A stretch of DNA of 64,000 nucleotides from Posidonia oceanica. Its lineage: Eukaryota; Streptophyta; Magnoliopsida; Alismatales; Posidoniaceae. Each line of letters starts with the position of its first letter. Positions within the stretch are counted from its first letter, which is position 1. The notes under the pieces were generated by a model that had not been told where the DNA came from, did not search any database, and was given only the letters and a program-made list of their open reading frames with translations. Made by a program: the position numbers and the translations under genes. Location: the NCBI GenBank assembly GCA_037176725.1, contig JAZBRS010000011.1, positions 992,001 to 1,056,000 on the forward strand, written 5' to 3'. Positions 22,901 to 34,760 of this stretch are shown piece by piece.

Positions 22901-25674
22901 AGAAGCAAGAAGAGAAAGAAACTAAGCTAAAGGGAGGGTGCAGTACCTGCTTCGACGTCCAGATTGCTCCCCCGACGTGGGCTGTTTCAGTGGTCGCCGG
23001 CGGAGTTCGTCCGGTGGTTGCAGGTGCTGTTGACAGCTCGGGAGCGTCCGGATCTCCCCAGTGATGTGCTCCGGTGCTTCCCAAATGTTCGGAGCAGAGC
23101 TTCGACGGCCGGCGCAAAAACTGGCTTCAGTGGGTGCCCTGCAGGTCGCTGGAGGTGGGTGAGACTGTTCTCTGCTCTCGGGGCCAAATGGAGGGCACCG
23201 GCAGACTCCTGGAGGTTAGGTGAGTGGTTCTGGATGCTCAGGTGGGTCGGTAGAGGGCTGGTTCGGGAGCTTGCTGATGGAGGGATTTTTGGACAGAAAG
23301 TGATGCAGCTGTTTGTAGTGGAGGGCTGGTGCTGTGGTGAGGCTTGGAGTTGGAGCTCAGGTGGGTTTTGAAGGTGGTGTTCAGGCGAGTTTCTGGGTGA
23401 AGTTTGGAGGGGTCCTGTGGGTTGCAGCGTCTGGAATTTTTGGAGGATGGAGTGATGGGTTGCTGTTGAAGAAATGGGTGAGTTGGAGGGTGATTTCAGG
23501 GTGTTTTGGGTCGTGGATTGGGGGGTTGTGAAGCTGGTTGTCTGGGTGAGATTGGGGGAGGAATTGAGGGTGATTTGCCGGGAGTTCGGTGCTCTGGTTT
23601 GGGTGGAAGAAAAGAGGAGGAAAGTTGCTGATCTCTGGCAGAGGAAGGGGGCGATTTCTGGGTTCTCTCTGGCTAGGGATTGCACAGGAAGAGGGGTGGA
23701 GGTTCTGGCCAGTGAAGGGCTCTATTTTCTGGTCCTGGAGCTCCTCGTTTCTGCTGGGTTTTGTCTAGTTTTCATCTGCAGGAGTGGCAGCAATTAATTG
23801 CCAGAATGGTGGTGGCAAGAGGTCTTGCAGGTGCACGGGCGGAGGGCGGCGCACGCCGGTCCGGCCTGGGCAGGGGTCGTGCGGGCGCGCAAGGACAGCA
23901 GGTGAGGACGATGATGTGTCGATCGGTGAGAAGGCTGGCTGCAGAAGGAGAAAAGAGAAATCAGAGAAGGAGCGGGAGAGGAAGAAGGAGGGAGGAGGAG
24001 AAGTGCTGGGTCGTGGGCCGGGCCTCTGCGCGGAAAAAAAAAAAGGTTAAGAAAAAAAAAGAAGAAAAGGAAGGAGGAGAGGGGTTAGTGGGCTGGACTA
24101 GAAAAATGGAAAAGAAAAATAGGGAAGAAGAAGGAAAGAAGGGGAAGGAAGGGAAGAAAAGAAAGAGAAAATTAAAATTAAAATAAAAATAGAAAGAGGA
24201 TAAAAAGTTTTGAAAACAATTCAGAGAGGTTGTTTTTTTTTAAGTTAGGATGTTTTAATTAGGTTTTTAAAGATTATTTTTAAGCTAATTAGGGTTAGAA
24301 GGATTTTTAGTTTTCATTTAAGTTTTTAGGATTTTAGTTTTCTTCAAATTGTTTTTGATTTGGTTTAAATGTTTGTTAAAATTTTTTAATTGTTTTTTCG
24401 TTGAGTTTTTCTTATTAAGTTTTTCTTGTTAAGTTGGGATTTTTTAATTAGGCTTTTTTAATGGATTGCTTTTTAATTAGTTAGGAGGAGTTTTAGTCTT
24501 TTAGTCTTTAGGATTTTTTCTTAAGTCTCTTTTAAATTGCTTTTTGATTTTGTTAAATTCTTTTAATATTTTTTAGTTAAGTTTTCCTTGTTTAGCTTTT
24601 TCCTTTCTTTCTTTTAATTAAATTGTTTTTGAAGTTTTCTAATTGCCTCTTTTAGATTTGTTAAGTTTTTTCCTTAATTACTTGTCTTAGTATTTTTAAT
24701 TGTTTTCTTCTTTTTTAGGGTTTGCTTTTTTGTTATTTTTAATGAGGTTTTTACTTTTGTTTCGTTTTGATTATATTTTGGTTTTTTGTTTGATTTTATA
24801 GCATTTTCTTTTGTTTGTTTTGTATTTTTTAGATTGCATTCTTAATTTCCTTTTTTAGTTGGATTCAGTTAGGTTTTTGTTTTTAACTGTTTGTTTAAGT
24901 TTTTAATTATTTATTTTTAGGATTTTGATTTGTTTCTCTTTTGTTTTAGGGTTTTAAATGTTTTTAAAGGTTTTTTAGGGGTTTAGTAAGAGAAGAAAAG
25001 AGGAAACTAGAAAGGAGAGGAAAATGGAGAAATGGAAGAATAAATAGGAAAGAGAGGAGTTGAAGGAAAATAATTTTTGAAAATCAAAGAAAATGGTAAA
25101 AATAAGATAAAAATAGGAATAAGGTTGAGAACAGATGGAAGCACAAGGGGGCCCACAGGCAGGCAAAAAAGAGGGGGAAAAGGAGGTGAAAGGAAGGAGG
25201 ATAATCAGGAGAGAGAGAGAGAGGAGAGAGAAAAGAATAATCCAGGAGAGAGAAAAGGATAATTTGGGTAAAAGGAGGGTTTAGAGATTTTGAAAATGGG
25301 TGATTTTGGTGGGTGTGTAGTCTAGGGTCTCTAGTGTTGCTCCCAGGATTTCGGTTTGGTTTTGAAAAAGTTTTGGAAGGGTTTTGAGGTGTAGAAAAAA
25401 ATGTAGTTTTGCCTAAGTTTTCTGGGGTTTTTGGGAGTAGTTTTGGTTTGAAATTTTAAGGGCTTTTTGGTGGGTTTGCTAAGTTAGGAAGGGTGAGTTT
25501 TCCTATGATTTTTGGATAGTTTTTGGGTTTAGGAAAGGGATGTGATCTTAGGTTGAGTTTGGGCTTGTTTTGAGGGGAAAGAGGAAGGAAAGGTGCGGGT
25601 TTGGACCTAGGTTTGGGTTCAGAAGCCACCAGAAGATTCCAATTGATTCAGCCTGTCAAAATGGGGTGTCAACA
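19978..25674 (-). mobile_element. LTR-B, 5' LTR of the composite element (5.7 kb)
   Basis: On the minus strand it starts at 25674 with TGTTGACACCCCATTTTGAC and ends at 19978 with GGATTACTACA, next to the primer site. Its start is nearly the same as that of LTR-E' (56453): both continue with GGCTGAATCAAT and TCTGGTGGCTTCTGAACCC. Zones from left to right are: conserved 'gtgttaggcacc' block (about 20360), a 30-bp minisatellite (20690-21310), sequence with repeated 'tgcaatttt' words (21640-22480), a GC-rich zone (22500-23800), purine-rich sequence (23930-24180), T-rich sequence (24230-24960) and G/T-rich sequence to the end. In element sense the GC-rich zone has a candidate splice donor, CAG|GTACTG (22949-22943). 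The frames in it are not shared as proteins with the other LTRs, so I call no gene. Confidence 0.88.
20690..21310. repeat. 30-bp minisatellite inside LTR-B
   Basis: About twenty units of roughly 28-30 bp with core 'cgcaaaacggtgcaagaaac' lie in direct tandem. Spacing words vary ('aaagtcgg', 'aaagctgg', 'aaagcgg'). The same unit occurs in LTR-C, LTR-D and LTR-E with different copy numbers, so it is an expanding and contracting part of the LTR. Long Lys/Arg-rich or Cys/Phe-rich frames through it are artefacts of the repeat. Confidence 0.9.
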
Positions 25675-27159
25675 CATACAGAGGATCGTATGATTAACTT
25701 GGGCTAGGAGATGGTTAGATCGTAATACAATAATGACAGCTTCCAGTAGATCCTTGAAGATCAGATGCTAAGAAGCTTTGTAGAACGTACCATTGAAACC
25801 ATCTACTCCGAGCGCTCGGTTCGAATTTAACTTCCACACCACCTCCCGGAGTTCTTCTGATGAAGCCAAGACACAGAGCCTTCGATTCTCCTCCTTAAAG
25901 ATGGAAGTTCTGAGAAGACCCTGTGGAATACCAGACGAATCATGGTGTTGATTGAAGAGTCTCCTGAATTTATTGTGGAAAGCCTGACTAATGTTGATGG
26001 GGTCATTAATTAGTCGTCCATCCACCTCAATGTTGCGAATCGTATTCCACGCGTGGCGAGCTTTGATGGAAGCATGGAAGAAAGCAGTATTAGCATCACC
26101 TTCCCAGAGCCACCGGTTACGAGATTGTTGCCGTGTCATCGACTCCGCCTGCTAGTAGAGGTCCGATAATTGTCGACGGTAATTTATTTCAGCTTGGAGC
26201 AGACCTGAACTAAGAGGGTCATCCTTCAGCTCCTCCTGGATCACAGAAAGAGCTCTAATGCAGATAGCAATCTTGTCCTCCGCACGACCATAAATCCTCC
26301 TAGACCACATAGCCAGTTGAGTTCTGATCATTGCCAGCTTCTTTACAAATCGATAAGTGGCCCTTGGGATTGGAATCTCCAGTAGTGAGTGATCAGAGGG
26401 ATGATGTCCGGATGGGCCGTCCATTTATTGAAGAATTTAAACTGGGTTTTGGCGCGACGTCGCTCTGACCCAAACTGAATGGTGAGTGGGCAGTGGTCAC
26501 TCAACAAACGCGTCCCAACATGTGTTACACAATCAGGGAAGAGACTAATGTAATTCAAAGAGATGAGGGTGCGGTCCAGACGGCATAGGATGGGCCTCGA
26601 TTGGCTCATATTACTCCAAGTGAATTCAGAACTAGTTGTGGCCATTTCAAGAAGAGAGGCAGAATCAATGAAAGCATTGAAATCTGACAAGGCTGAGTGG
26701 TGCAGTAGACCCGATCCCAACTTCTCTGCACTACGCCTAATGCAATTGAAGTCCCACGTGACGATCCAAGGTAGGGACGGTTGAGATCCCAGAAGATTCC
26801 CACAGTTGTCTCCTCGAACCCACATCCTTAGCAGCATATACCACTGACAGAATGAATCTTGAAGAATCCGATAGAGAAATACCTTCCATCTGAATGAATT
26901 GCTCTGTCTCAATAGTCTTAGTAAGAGAGACAGAATGAGGATTCCAGAGCACAAGGATACGTCCAGATGGAGCTAAAGAGGCATTTGACAGAATATCAAA
27001 TCCACTCCAGCACTTCCTCAGGAAGCAAGAGACATCCTGTTTAATTTTATGCTCCAACAGACAAATGATATCACACCTTTGCTGGTTTGAGTAATCCTTG
27101 ATGGAATCCACCTTCCCAGCTTTATTAAGCCCCCTTACATTCTAGCACAGAATTAACAT
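25675..27159 (-). pseudogene. L1-like LINE ORF2 (endonuclease and start of RT), copy 2
   Basis: ORF2 begins with an ATG at 27159. The next codons give 'MLILC', a TAG where LINE endonucleases have the Trp of 'WNVRGLN', then 'NVRGLNKAGK'. The APE-type endonuclease continues with 'ICLLEHKIKQ', 'WIVTWDFNCI' (family: GDFN) and 'LLSDHCPLTIQFG' near 26460. The linker before RT has 'NRWLWEGDANTAFFHASIKA', and the first RT block reads 'NRALGVDGFNGTFYKAS'. The sequence stops abruptly at 25675 where LTR-B starts. The missing RT presumably lies on the far side of the LTR element, outside the window. Several frame changes and stops make it inactive. It would encode the nicking and target-primed reverse transcription enzyme. 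Confidence 0.85.
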
Positions 27160-27254
27160 CTAGGAGGATTGTCTGGCGTGACCTCCTTGAACCCACTAGG
27201 TTCAATCTCTCTTCCACTAATACCCAGCATTCTCGGATGAACCGTCTTACGAGT

Positions 27255-28630
27255 CTATTGAGCTTTGGCAATCAGTGTTTCCAGCTCTTCATCTGAAGCA
27301 TGGAGCGTGGAGAACTGATTTGGATCCTTTGGAGGATCAGAAGATCCACCTTTCTTAGCATGGGGGGTTGTTCTGTATTTTGTTTTTGTTTTTGTGGGCT
27401 TGGGGACAGAATCCACATCCATCTGTCGTTTCTCCATCGACGATGAGGAGCTTGTCCCACTCATCCCTATGTGTGGTTCCGGTGGTTGTTGCAGAATACG
27501 ATCCTCCGAGGGGGGGGTGCTAGCTCCATAGAGGGAGACTGCATCTACACCACATGTGGTTCAGTAGCATGGGAAAGGGAAGTGGATGTGCCCCCATGTG
27601 CCGCCACGGCCTTCCCCTATACCAAACCACTTGTGGCCTGAGTAGAGCTCTCCATAGCAGCGAGAGTTGACACCGCCGTCGAACACGACCCCTCTTCATG
27701 ACTGAAGGAGGAACAGACAGCATAGGGATGCAGTTCCCAATCGTAGTCCACTTGGATATCTTCCTGGAGACCGCCCACTTCCAGGTGTGTGGCCCGAGGA
27801 AAGGAGAATGCAGCATCAATCTCCACACATACCCTAGCAAAGTCAACCCTACTTCCAGTAGCAGTAGCTTCGTCCATGTATAAAGGAACACCTAGTGTAC
27901 TTGCTATACGGCTTATAAGTGTCGGCGACCAGAACCAGAGCGGAAGCGTAGGAAACTTCATCTAGACCGGAATCGTGAGAAGTTTATCCTTCTCAAACTT
28001 GGAGTCAACAGACCAGGTATGGAGAACCAGAGGTTTTCCCCGAACGAACCACGGCCCCTCCTCAAGGGCCCTCTGCTTGTTGGAATCCTCAGAGAACTTA
28101 AACAGAAGAAACCCATTACCCCGAGAGAGAACTTGAAGTTCGCCCTTGACCATCCAATGACCCTTGAAGTACCTTGCCAAGGCGGGCACATAGGGCTTGA
28201 GACCCACAAAATATCCCATCAGAACCATCTCCCAGTTCTTTCCTGCACTTGCCACCTCTTCTGGTAGACACATAGCCACCTTAACGCCGGCTTTGACTAC
28301 CGATTCGAAGAAACGAAGGGCACGAGGAGATCATGGCTTGGAACTTGAGCACCTCTCTGTCCATGAAGCCGGCTGCACAACAACCGAAGCGACTGAAGGG
28401 TTCTTATTATTGGGCGCACGACGCGGACGAGACCTCGACTGGTGCGACGTGTGACCTCCACCACCCCGACCTCGATTCGAGGTTCCACGATGACCACCTC
28501 CTAGAGCCGAGAAGTTACGATCATTCACTAGTGGGGCATCTCCAGCCTCAGAACCCGAACCTCCAAGGAGAGAGGACGGTAAGAAATCGCCTAGAGTACG
28601 TAAGGAAGACAATGGATTAGCAAAATCCAT
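27255..28630 (-). pseudogene. LINE ORF1 with DUF4283-type domain, copy 2
   Basis: The first ATG is at 28630 ('MDFANPLSSLRTLGDFLP'). The N-terminus is Gly/Arg-rich ('GGGHRGTSNRGRGGGGHTSH'). A TGA at about 28331 replaces Trp ('SSSKP*SPRAL'). The DUF4283-type RNA-binding domain follows ('LQVLSRGNGFLLFKFSED', 'ALEEGPWFVRGKPLVLHTW'), then 'KFPTLPLWFWSPTLISRIAS' and 'DEATATGSRVDFARVCVEID' in the next frame. The C-terminal part (27961-27255) is broken among frames. ORF1 proteins of plant L1-type LINEs bind the element RNA. The domain order and the ORF2 that follows support the call. Confidence 0.85.
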
Positions 28631-28842
28631 ACCTTAATCCTCAGCGGGCCCCACCATCCATGATCATTAAGTTGGAAACCAACACAGTATCAAGCGGTAA
28701 CACTGTTTGAAATTGTTGGGCTGGGCCTAATGAATAGGGCAGAAACAGGGATTACTGATGGAGGGAAAATTCCCCCCAAAAGCACAAAACCTAGAGAGAA
28801 GTTGGAGCTTCTCACTCTAGCTTCTCACTCTTCACTCCTCCC
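28631..28842 (-). other. 5' untranslated region of LINE copy 2
   Basis: Between the ORF1 ATG and the junction with copy 1. It contains 'gagaagctccaacttctctc', which resembles 'gagaagctcaacttctctct' in the 5' region of copy 1 (about 29850), so both copies keep their 5' ends. The junction with copy 1 falls at about 28842. Confidence 0.6.
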
Positions 28843-29895
28843 GAGCATAATCTACTTGACTACCTGTTGCAGTTGCGTCATCCATGTACAAGGGCTTACC
28901 TAATGTACTTGCTAGCCGACCCATGAGCACCGGCAACCAAAGTCTGAGTGGCAAGTTGGGAAACTTAACCCATACCGGTATGATGAGTAGTTGATCTTTT
29001 TCAAACTTGGAATCTATCGTCCACTGTTGGAGAACCAGTGGTTTACCTCTCACGAACCAAGGTCCATCTTCTAGGGCTCTTTGCTTGTCACCATCATCGG
29101 TGAACTTGAAGAGGAGGAACCCATTTCCCCTCGACAGCACTTGCAGGTCCTCCTTGGTCCTCCAGAGTTGTTTAAAGTACTACGCTAGAGTAAGTACATA
29201 TGGTTTGAGGCCCATGAAATACCCCATGAGCACTCGGTCCCAGTGTGCCGCTACTTTTGCCATCACCTCCGGTGGACACACAGCGACCTTAACGCCATTC
29301 TTGAGTGCCGGCTCGAAGAAGCTCAGAGCTTTAGGAGATCAAGACTTGGTTTTGGAGCTGGAACATCTTTCAGCCCATGATGCTGGTTTCTCAGCTACCG
29401 GAGCTGAAAAAGGGGCTTTGTTCCCTCTAGAATGCGATCTATGAGCCCTAGTACCAGGCCAACGATAGCGAGATCAGTGAGACCTTTGTCCATGTCCACC
29501 TCGTCCATGACTCACAGTTCCGCCACGACCACCACCTAGATTTGGGAAGTGACTGTCATTCAGTGGAGGAGCACTATCCTGATCATTGCCGGTTTCTCGG
29601 AAAGCTTCAGGGAAGAAATCTCCCAGGGTTCGCGTCGAGAAAGATGATGGATTAGTGTTATCCATCGCTAATGCAACGCTGGCCCCCACATTCGTGTGCA
29701 AACAGTGCACAATCAACAGTGGCGAGTGGCGGTAATTCGAATCAATTTGAGTAATGGGCTGTTTACGGGCCTCAAACGAGCCCGCCAAGATGAAAAAGAA
29801 ATGCCCACCCAAAAGAAAGGGTTGGGGGAGGGAATCCAATTATAGAGAGAAGTTGAGCTTCTCTCACTAGAATCCCCACCTCACCAAGCTTCTTT
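28843..29895 (-). pseudogene. LINE copy 1: 5' end and part of ORF1 (DUF4283-type)
   Basis: A second LINE of the same family. The 5' region spans 29895-29666. ORF1 starts at an ATG at 29665 ('MDNTNPSSFSTRTLGDFFP') and shows 'PPLNDSHFPNLGGGRGG', then, after stops and frame changes, 'LSRGNGFLLFKFTDDGDKQ', 'WFVRGKPLVLQQWTIDSK' and 'DDATATGSQVDYAR'. It ends exactly where the 5' end of copy 2 begins. A TGA near 29340 replaces the same Trp as in copy 2. Copy 2 appears to have inserted into copy 1 in the same orientation, so the rest of copy 1 would be outside the window. Confidence 0.8.
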
Positions 29896-32560
29896 CTCTT
29901 TTGAGCACACGGGACTTCGTACGTGTAATACGAAGTCGCGTGAAAGGAGAGCATGTCCTCGTCCGTCCGGTACACGGAATCAAGCAGACGGGACTTCGTC
30001 TGTCAGGTACGAAGATGCACGAAAGGAGAACTTGTCCTCGTCCGTTCGATACGAAGAATCAATTAGACGGGAATTCGTTCGTCCGGTATGAAGTCGCGTG
30101 AAAGGAGAGCTTATCTTCGTCTATCCGATACGAGGAATCAAGCTGGCTGGACTTCGTCCGTTCGATACGAAGTCGCTTGAAACGAAAGCTTGTCCTCGTC
30201 CGTCCAGTACGAGGAATCAAGTGGGATGGACTTCGTCTATCCGATACGATGTCGCATGAAAGGAGGGCTTGTCCTCATCCATCCGGTACGAGGAATCAAG
30301 TAAGCAGGACTTCGTCCATTCGGTATGAATTCGGGAAAAGGGAGGGCTCATTCTTGTCCGTCTAGGACGATGAATCAAGCAGCGGGACTTCATCTGTCCA
30401 TTACGAAGTTGCGTGAAAGGAGAGCATGTCCTCGTTCGGCTGGTACGAGGTATCAAGCAGGTGGGACTACATTCGTCCGGTTCGAAGTCGGGCAAGGAGA
30501 GCCTGTCCACATTCGTCTGGTATGAGGAATCAAGCAGGCGGGACTTCGTCTGTCTGGTACGTAGTCACGAGATAGGAGGGCATATCCTCGTCGATCCGGT
30601 ACGAGGAATCAAGCATGTGGGACTTCATCTGTCCAGTACGAAGTCATGTGAAAGGTGGGCTTGTCCTCGCTTGTCCGTCCAGTACGAAGTCGCGTGAAAG
30701 GAGAGCATGTCCTCGTCCGTCCAGTACGAGGAATCAAGCTGGTGGGACTTCGTCCGTCCGGTACGAAGTCATGTGGAAGGAAAGCATGTCCTCATTCGTC
30801 AGGTATGAGGAATTAAGCAGGCATGACTTTGTCTGTCCGTTACGAAGTCGCGCGAAAGGAGGATTTGTCCTCGTTCAATCGGTACGAGGAATCAAGTCGG
30901 CGTGACTTCGTCCGTCTGGTGCGAAGTCGTGCGATAGGAGAGCTTGTCCTCATCCGTCTAGTTCGAGGAATCAAGCAGCCGGGATTTCGTCCATCTGGTA
31001 CGATGTCGTGTGAAAGGAGTGCTTCTCCTAGTTCATCCGGTACAAGGAATCAAGCTGGAGTGACTTCATCCGTCCGGTACGAAGTCGCACGATAGGAGGG
31101 CTTGCCCTCGTCCATCCAGTACGAGGAATCAACCATGCAGGATTTCGTTCGTCAAGTAGGAAGTCACATGAAAGGTGAAGTTGTCCTCATCCGTCCAGTA
31201 CGTGGAATCAAGTAGGCGGGACTTCGTCTGTCCGGTACAAAGACACGCGAAAGGAGAACTTGTCCTCGTCTGTCCGATACGAGGAATCAATCAGATGGAA
31301 ATTCATCCGTCCAGTACGAAGTCGCGCGAAAGGAGAGCTAGTCCTCGTCCTTCCGGTACGAGGAATCAAGCTGGTGTGACATCGTCCGTCGGTATGAGGT
31401 CGAGTGAAATGAAAGCTAGTCCTCGTCCATCTGGTACGAGGAATCAAGTGGGATGGACTTCATCCGTCCGGTACGATGTCACACGAATGGAGGGTTTTCC
31501 TCATTCATCCGGTACGAGGAATCAAGCAAGTGGGACTTCGTCTGTCCGGAACGAAGTCGCGCGAAAGGAGGGCTCGTCCTTGTTCGTCCGGTACAATGAA
31601 TCAAGCAGGCGGGACTTCGTTTGTCCATTACGAAGTCACACGAATGGAGAGCTTCTCCTCTCTTGGCTGGTACGGGGTATCAAGCTGGCAGGACTACATC
31701 TCTTCGGTTCGAAGTCACGCATGGAGAGCTTGTCCACGTTCGTCCGGTATGAGGAATCAAGCAGGTGGGACTTCATCCGTCCGGTACATTGTCACACGAT
31801 AGGAGGGCATGTCCTCGTCGGTCCGGTACGAGGAATCATGCATGCGAGACTTCGTCCGTTCGGTACGAAGTCGTGTGAAAGGAGGGCTTGTCCTCGCCCG
31901 TCTGGTATAAGGAATAAAGCCAGCTGGACTTTGTCCGTCTGATACAATGTCGTGCGAAAGGAGGGATTGTACTCACCCGTCCGGTATGAGGAATCAAGTA
32001 GGCGGGACTTTGTTCGTCCGATACAATGTCATGCGGATACAGAGCATGTCCTCATCCGTCTGGCATCTAGCTGGTGGGACTTCGTCCGTCGGGTACAAAG
32101 TGTCACGAAAGGAGAGCTTGTCCTCGTCCATCCGGTACGAGGAATCCAGTAGATGGGACTTCGTCTGCCCTATACATAGTCACACCATTGGACAGCTTGT
32201 CCTCGTCCGTCCAGTACGAGGATTAAAGCAGGCAGGACTTCGAACATCTGGAACGAAGTCGCACGAATGGAGGGCTTGTCCTCGCCCGTTTGATACAAGG
32301 ATGTCCGTCTAGTACAAGGAATCAAGTAGGCAGGACTTCGTCTGTCTGGTTCCAAGTCACGTGAAAGGAGAGATTGTCCTCGTCTGTCCGGTACGAAGAC
32401 ACGCGAGAGTTGAACTTGTCCTCGTCCATCCGATACGAGGAATTAATCAGGCGGGATTTCGTCCATCCGGTATGAAGTCACACGAAATGAGAGCTTGTCC
32501 TCGTCCGTCCGGTACGAGGAATCATGCAGGAGGGACATCGTCCATCCTATAGGAAGTCGC
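29896..32560 (+). repeat. 79-bp satellite array, forward part
   Basis: Tandem units of 79 bp; for example, successive 'gaggaatcaa' words start at 30132 and 30211. Each unit has two related halves: 'cttcgt-ccgtccggt-acgaag' and 'cctcgt-ccgtccggt-acgagg', that is, two short dyads with 6-bp stems around the same 9-base centre. The linkers are 'tcgcgcgaaaggagggcttg' and 'gaatcaagcaggcggga'. Units are rich in CpG, and many differences between units are CG to TG or CA. Units differ in a fixed order that repeats after about 1.2 kb. Since 79 is not a multiple of three and stops are rare, long frames appear (for example 31175-31942), but they are not genes. Confidence 0.93.
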
Positions 32561-34760
32561 GCGACTTCGTACTGGACGGACGATGTCCCGTGTGCTTGAT
32601 TCCTCGTATCGAATAGACTTCCTATAGGACGAGGACATGCTCACCATTTGCACGACTTCGTACCGGAAGGACGAATTCCTGCCTGATTGATTTCTCGTAT
32701 CAAATGGACGAGGACAAGCCCTTGTTTCGTGCGACTTCGTACATGACGGACGATGTCCCTCCCACTTGATTCCTGGAACCGGACGGACGAGGACAAGCTT
32801 TCATTTCGCACGACTTCGTACCGGACAGACGAATTCAAACATGCTTGATTCCTTGTACCGGACGGACAAGGACAAGCTCTCCTTTCACGCGATTTCATAC
32901 TGAACGGATGAATTCCCACTGATTGTTTCCTCGTACCGGACGAACGAGGACAAGCCCTCCGTTAGCGTGACTTCATTCTAGACGTACGAAGTCCTGCCTA
33001 CTTTATCCCTCATACCGGACAGACAAGGACAAGCTGTCCTTTCGCGCGACTGCGTACCGGACAGACGAAGTCCCGCCTGCTGAATTCCTCGTAACGGACG
33101 GAAGAGCACAAGCTTTCCATTCGTGCGACTTTCTATTGGACGGATGAAGTCCTGCTTGCTTGATTCCTTGGACCGGACGAACGTGGACATGCTCTCCTTT
33201 TACGCGACTTCGTATCGGACAGACAAAGTCCTACTTGCTTGATTCCTCGTGCCGGATGGACGAGGACAAGCCCTCCTTTCAAGCGACTTTGTACAGGACG
33301 GACGATGTCCCGCCAGCTTGATTCCTCTTACCGGACGGACGAGGACAAGCCCTTCGTTCATGCGACTTTGTTTCGGACATACGAAATCATGCCTGCTTTA
33401 TTCCTCGTTCTGGACGGACAAGGACAAGTTGCTTTTTTACGTGACTTCGTACCGGACAGACGAAGTCCCGCCTACTTGTTACGATGTACCGGACATACGA
33501 GGACAAGCCCTCCTTTCATGTAACGTCGTACTGGACGGTTGAAGTACTGCCTGCTTGATTCCTCGTACCAGTTGGATGAGGACATGCCCTCCTTTCGCGT
33601 GACTTTGTACCGTATGGACGAAGTCCAGCCTACTTGATTCCTCGTACTAGATAGATGAGGACAAGCCCTCCTTTCACGTGACTTCGTATCAGACGAATGA
33701 AGTCCTGCATGCTTGATTCCCTGTACCGGACGGACGACGACGTGCCCTCCTATCGCACGACTACGTACCAGATAGGTGAAGACCAGCCTGCTAAATTCCT
33801 CATATCGAACGAACGTGGACATGCTCTCCTGGCACGACTTCATATCGGACAGATGTTGTCTCACCAGCTGAATTCCTCGTACTAGCCGGACGAGGACATG
33901 CACTCCTTTCGTGCGACTTCGTACCGGACGTACGAAGTCCCGCTTGCTTGATTCCTCGTACCGGATGGACGAGGACATGCCCTCGTTTCCCATGACTTCA
34001 TACCAGAAGGACGAAGTCCCTCCCGCTTGATTCCTTGTACCGTACGGAAAAGGACAAGCTTTCATTTCACGCAACTTCAAAGCGGACGGACGAAGTCTGA
34101 CCTACTTGATTCCTCTGTTCCGAACGTATGAATTCCCGCCTGATTGTTTCCTTGTATCGGACAGACGAGGACAAGCCCACCGTTCACGCGACTTCGTTCC
34201 AGACATACGAAGTCCCGCATGCTTGATTCCGCGTAACGGACGGACATGGAGAAGCTCTCCATGCGAAACTTCGTACCGGACAGACGTAGTCCCGCCTGCT
34301 TGATTCCACGTACCAACCGGACGAAGACATGCTCTCCTTTCGCGTGACTTCATACCGAAAGGATGAAGTCCCGCTTTCTTGATTCCACGTACTAAATGGA
34401 CAAGGACCAGTCCTCATTTCGCACGACTTCGTACCGGACAGACGAAGTTGCTCCCACTTGATTCCTGTTACCGTAAGGACGTGGACAAGCTCTTGTTTCA
34501 CGAGACTTCGTACCGAACAGACGAAGTCCAGCCAACTTGATTCCTCGTACCAGATGGACAAGGACAGACGAATTCCCGTCTGATTAATTATTCGTATCGG
34601 ATGGATGAGGACAAGCCCTCGTTTCATGCGACTTTGTACTGGATGGACGAAGTCCATCCCGTTTAATTCCCGGAACCGGATGGACGAGGACAAGCTTTCG
34701 CTTCGCGCTACTTCGTACCGGACGGATGAAGTCCAGCATGCTTGATTCGTCGAACTGGAC
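32561..34760 (-). repeat. 79-bp satellite array, inverted part
   Basis: The same 79-bp unit as in 29896-32560 but in reverse complement ('gattcctcgtaccggacgg', 'gcgacttcgtaccggacgg'). The switch is at 32560/32561 within the perfect palindrome 'gaagtcgcgcgacttc'. The array is cut at 34760 by LTR-C and resumes at 39755 and at 45200. Confidence 0.92.

Larger units (their letters stand above)
2959..25674 (-). mobile_element. Composite Tat/Ogre-type Ty3/gypsy element with one gag and two pol regions
   Basis: Reading right to left the order is: 5' LTR (25674-19978), primer-binding site, leader, gag, protease, G-patch, spacer, RT, RNase H, Archaea-like RNase H, half an integrase. This is followed by a second protease, G-patch, spacer, RT, RNase H, Archaea-like RNase H and whole integrase. 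The duplicated unit is about 4.9 kb. Dual RNase H domains, an aspartic protease with DNGS, and a primer site beginning TGGCGACTC are hallmarks of the plant Tat/Ogre lineage. All coding parts carry stops or frameshifts, so the element is dead. The left boundary is uncertain; 2959 is simply the edge of LTR-A. Two neighbouring elements joined by a deletion, or a recombinant formed during reverse transcription, could both explain the structure. Confidence 0.75.

Noticed and set aside
22987..23685. 232-residue Ser/Thr/Pro-rich frame on the minus strand in the GC-rich zone of LTR-B (also 41655-42014, 47816-48283, 446-829)
   Set aside because: The frame is not shared as a protein by the equivalent zones of the other LTRs and the composition is that of GC-rich leader DNA.
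31175..31942. 255-residue open frame and several others (30177-32312, 33472-34693) with a repeated 'RDFVCPVRS..GI' pattern
   Set aside because: They are translations of the 79-bp satellite. Stops are rare in all frames and the protein period follows 3 x 79 bp. There is no start context or domain.
29896..32560. Regular repeats resembling a CRISPR array
   Set aside because: There are no unique spacers, the units are 79-bp contiguous tandem copies, no cas genes are near, and the context is a plant genome.
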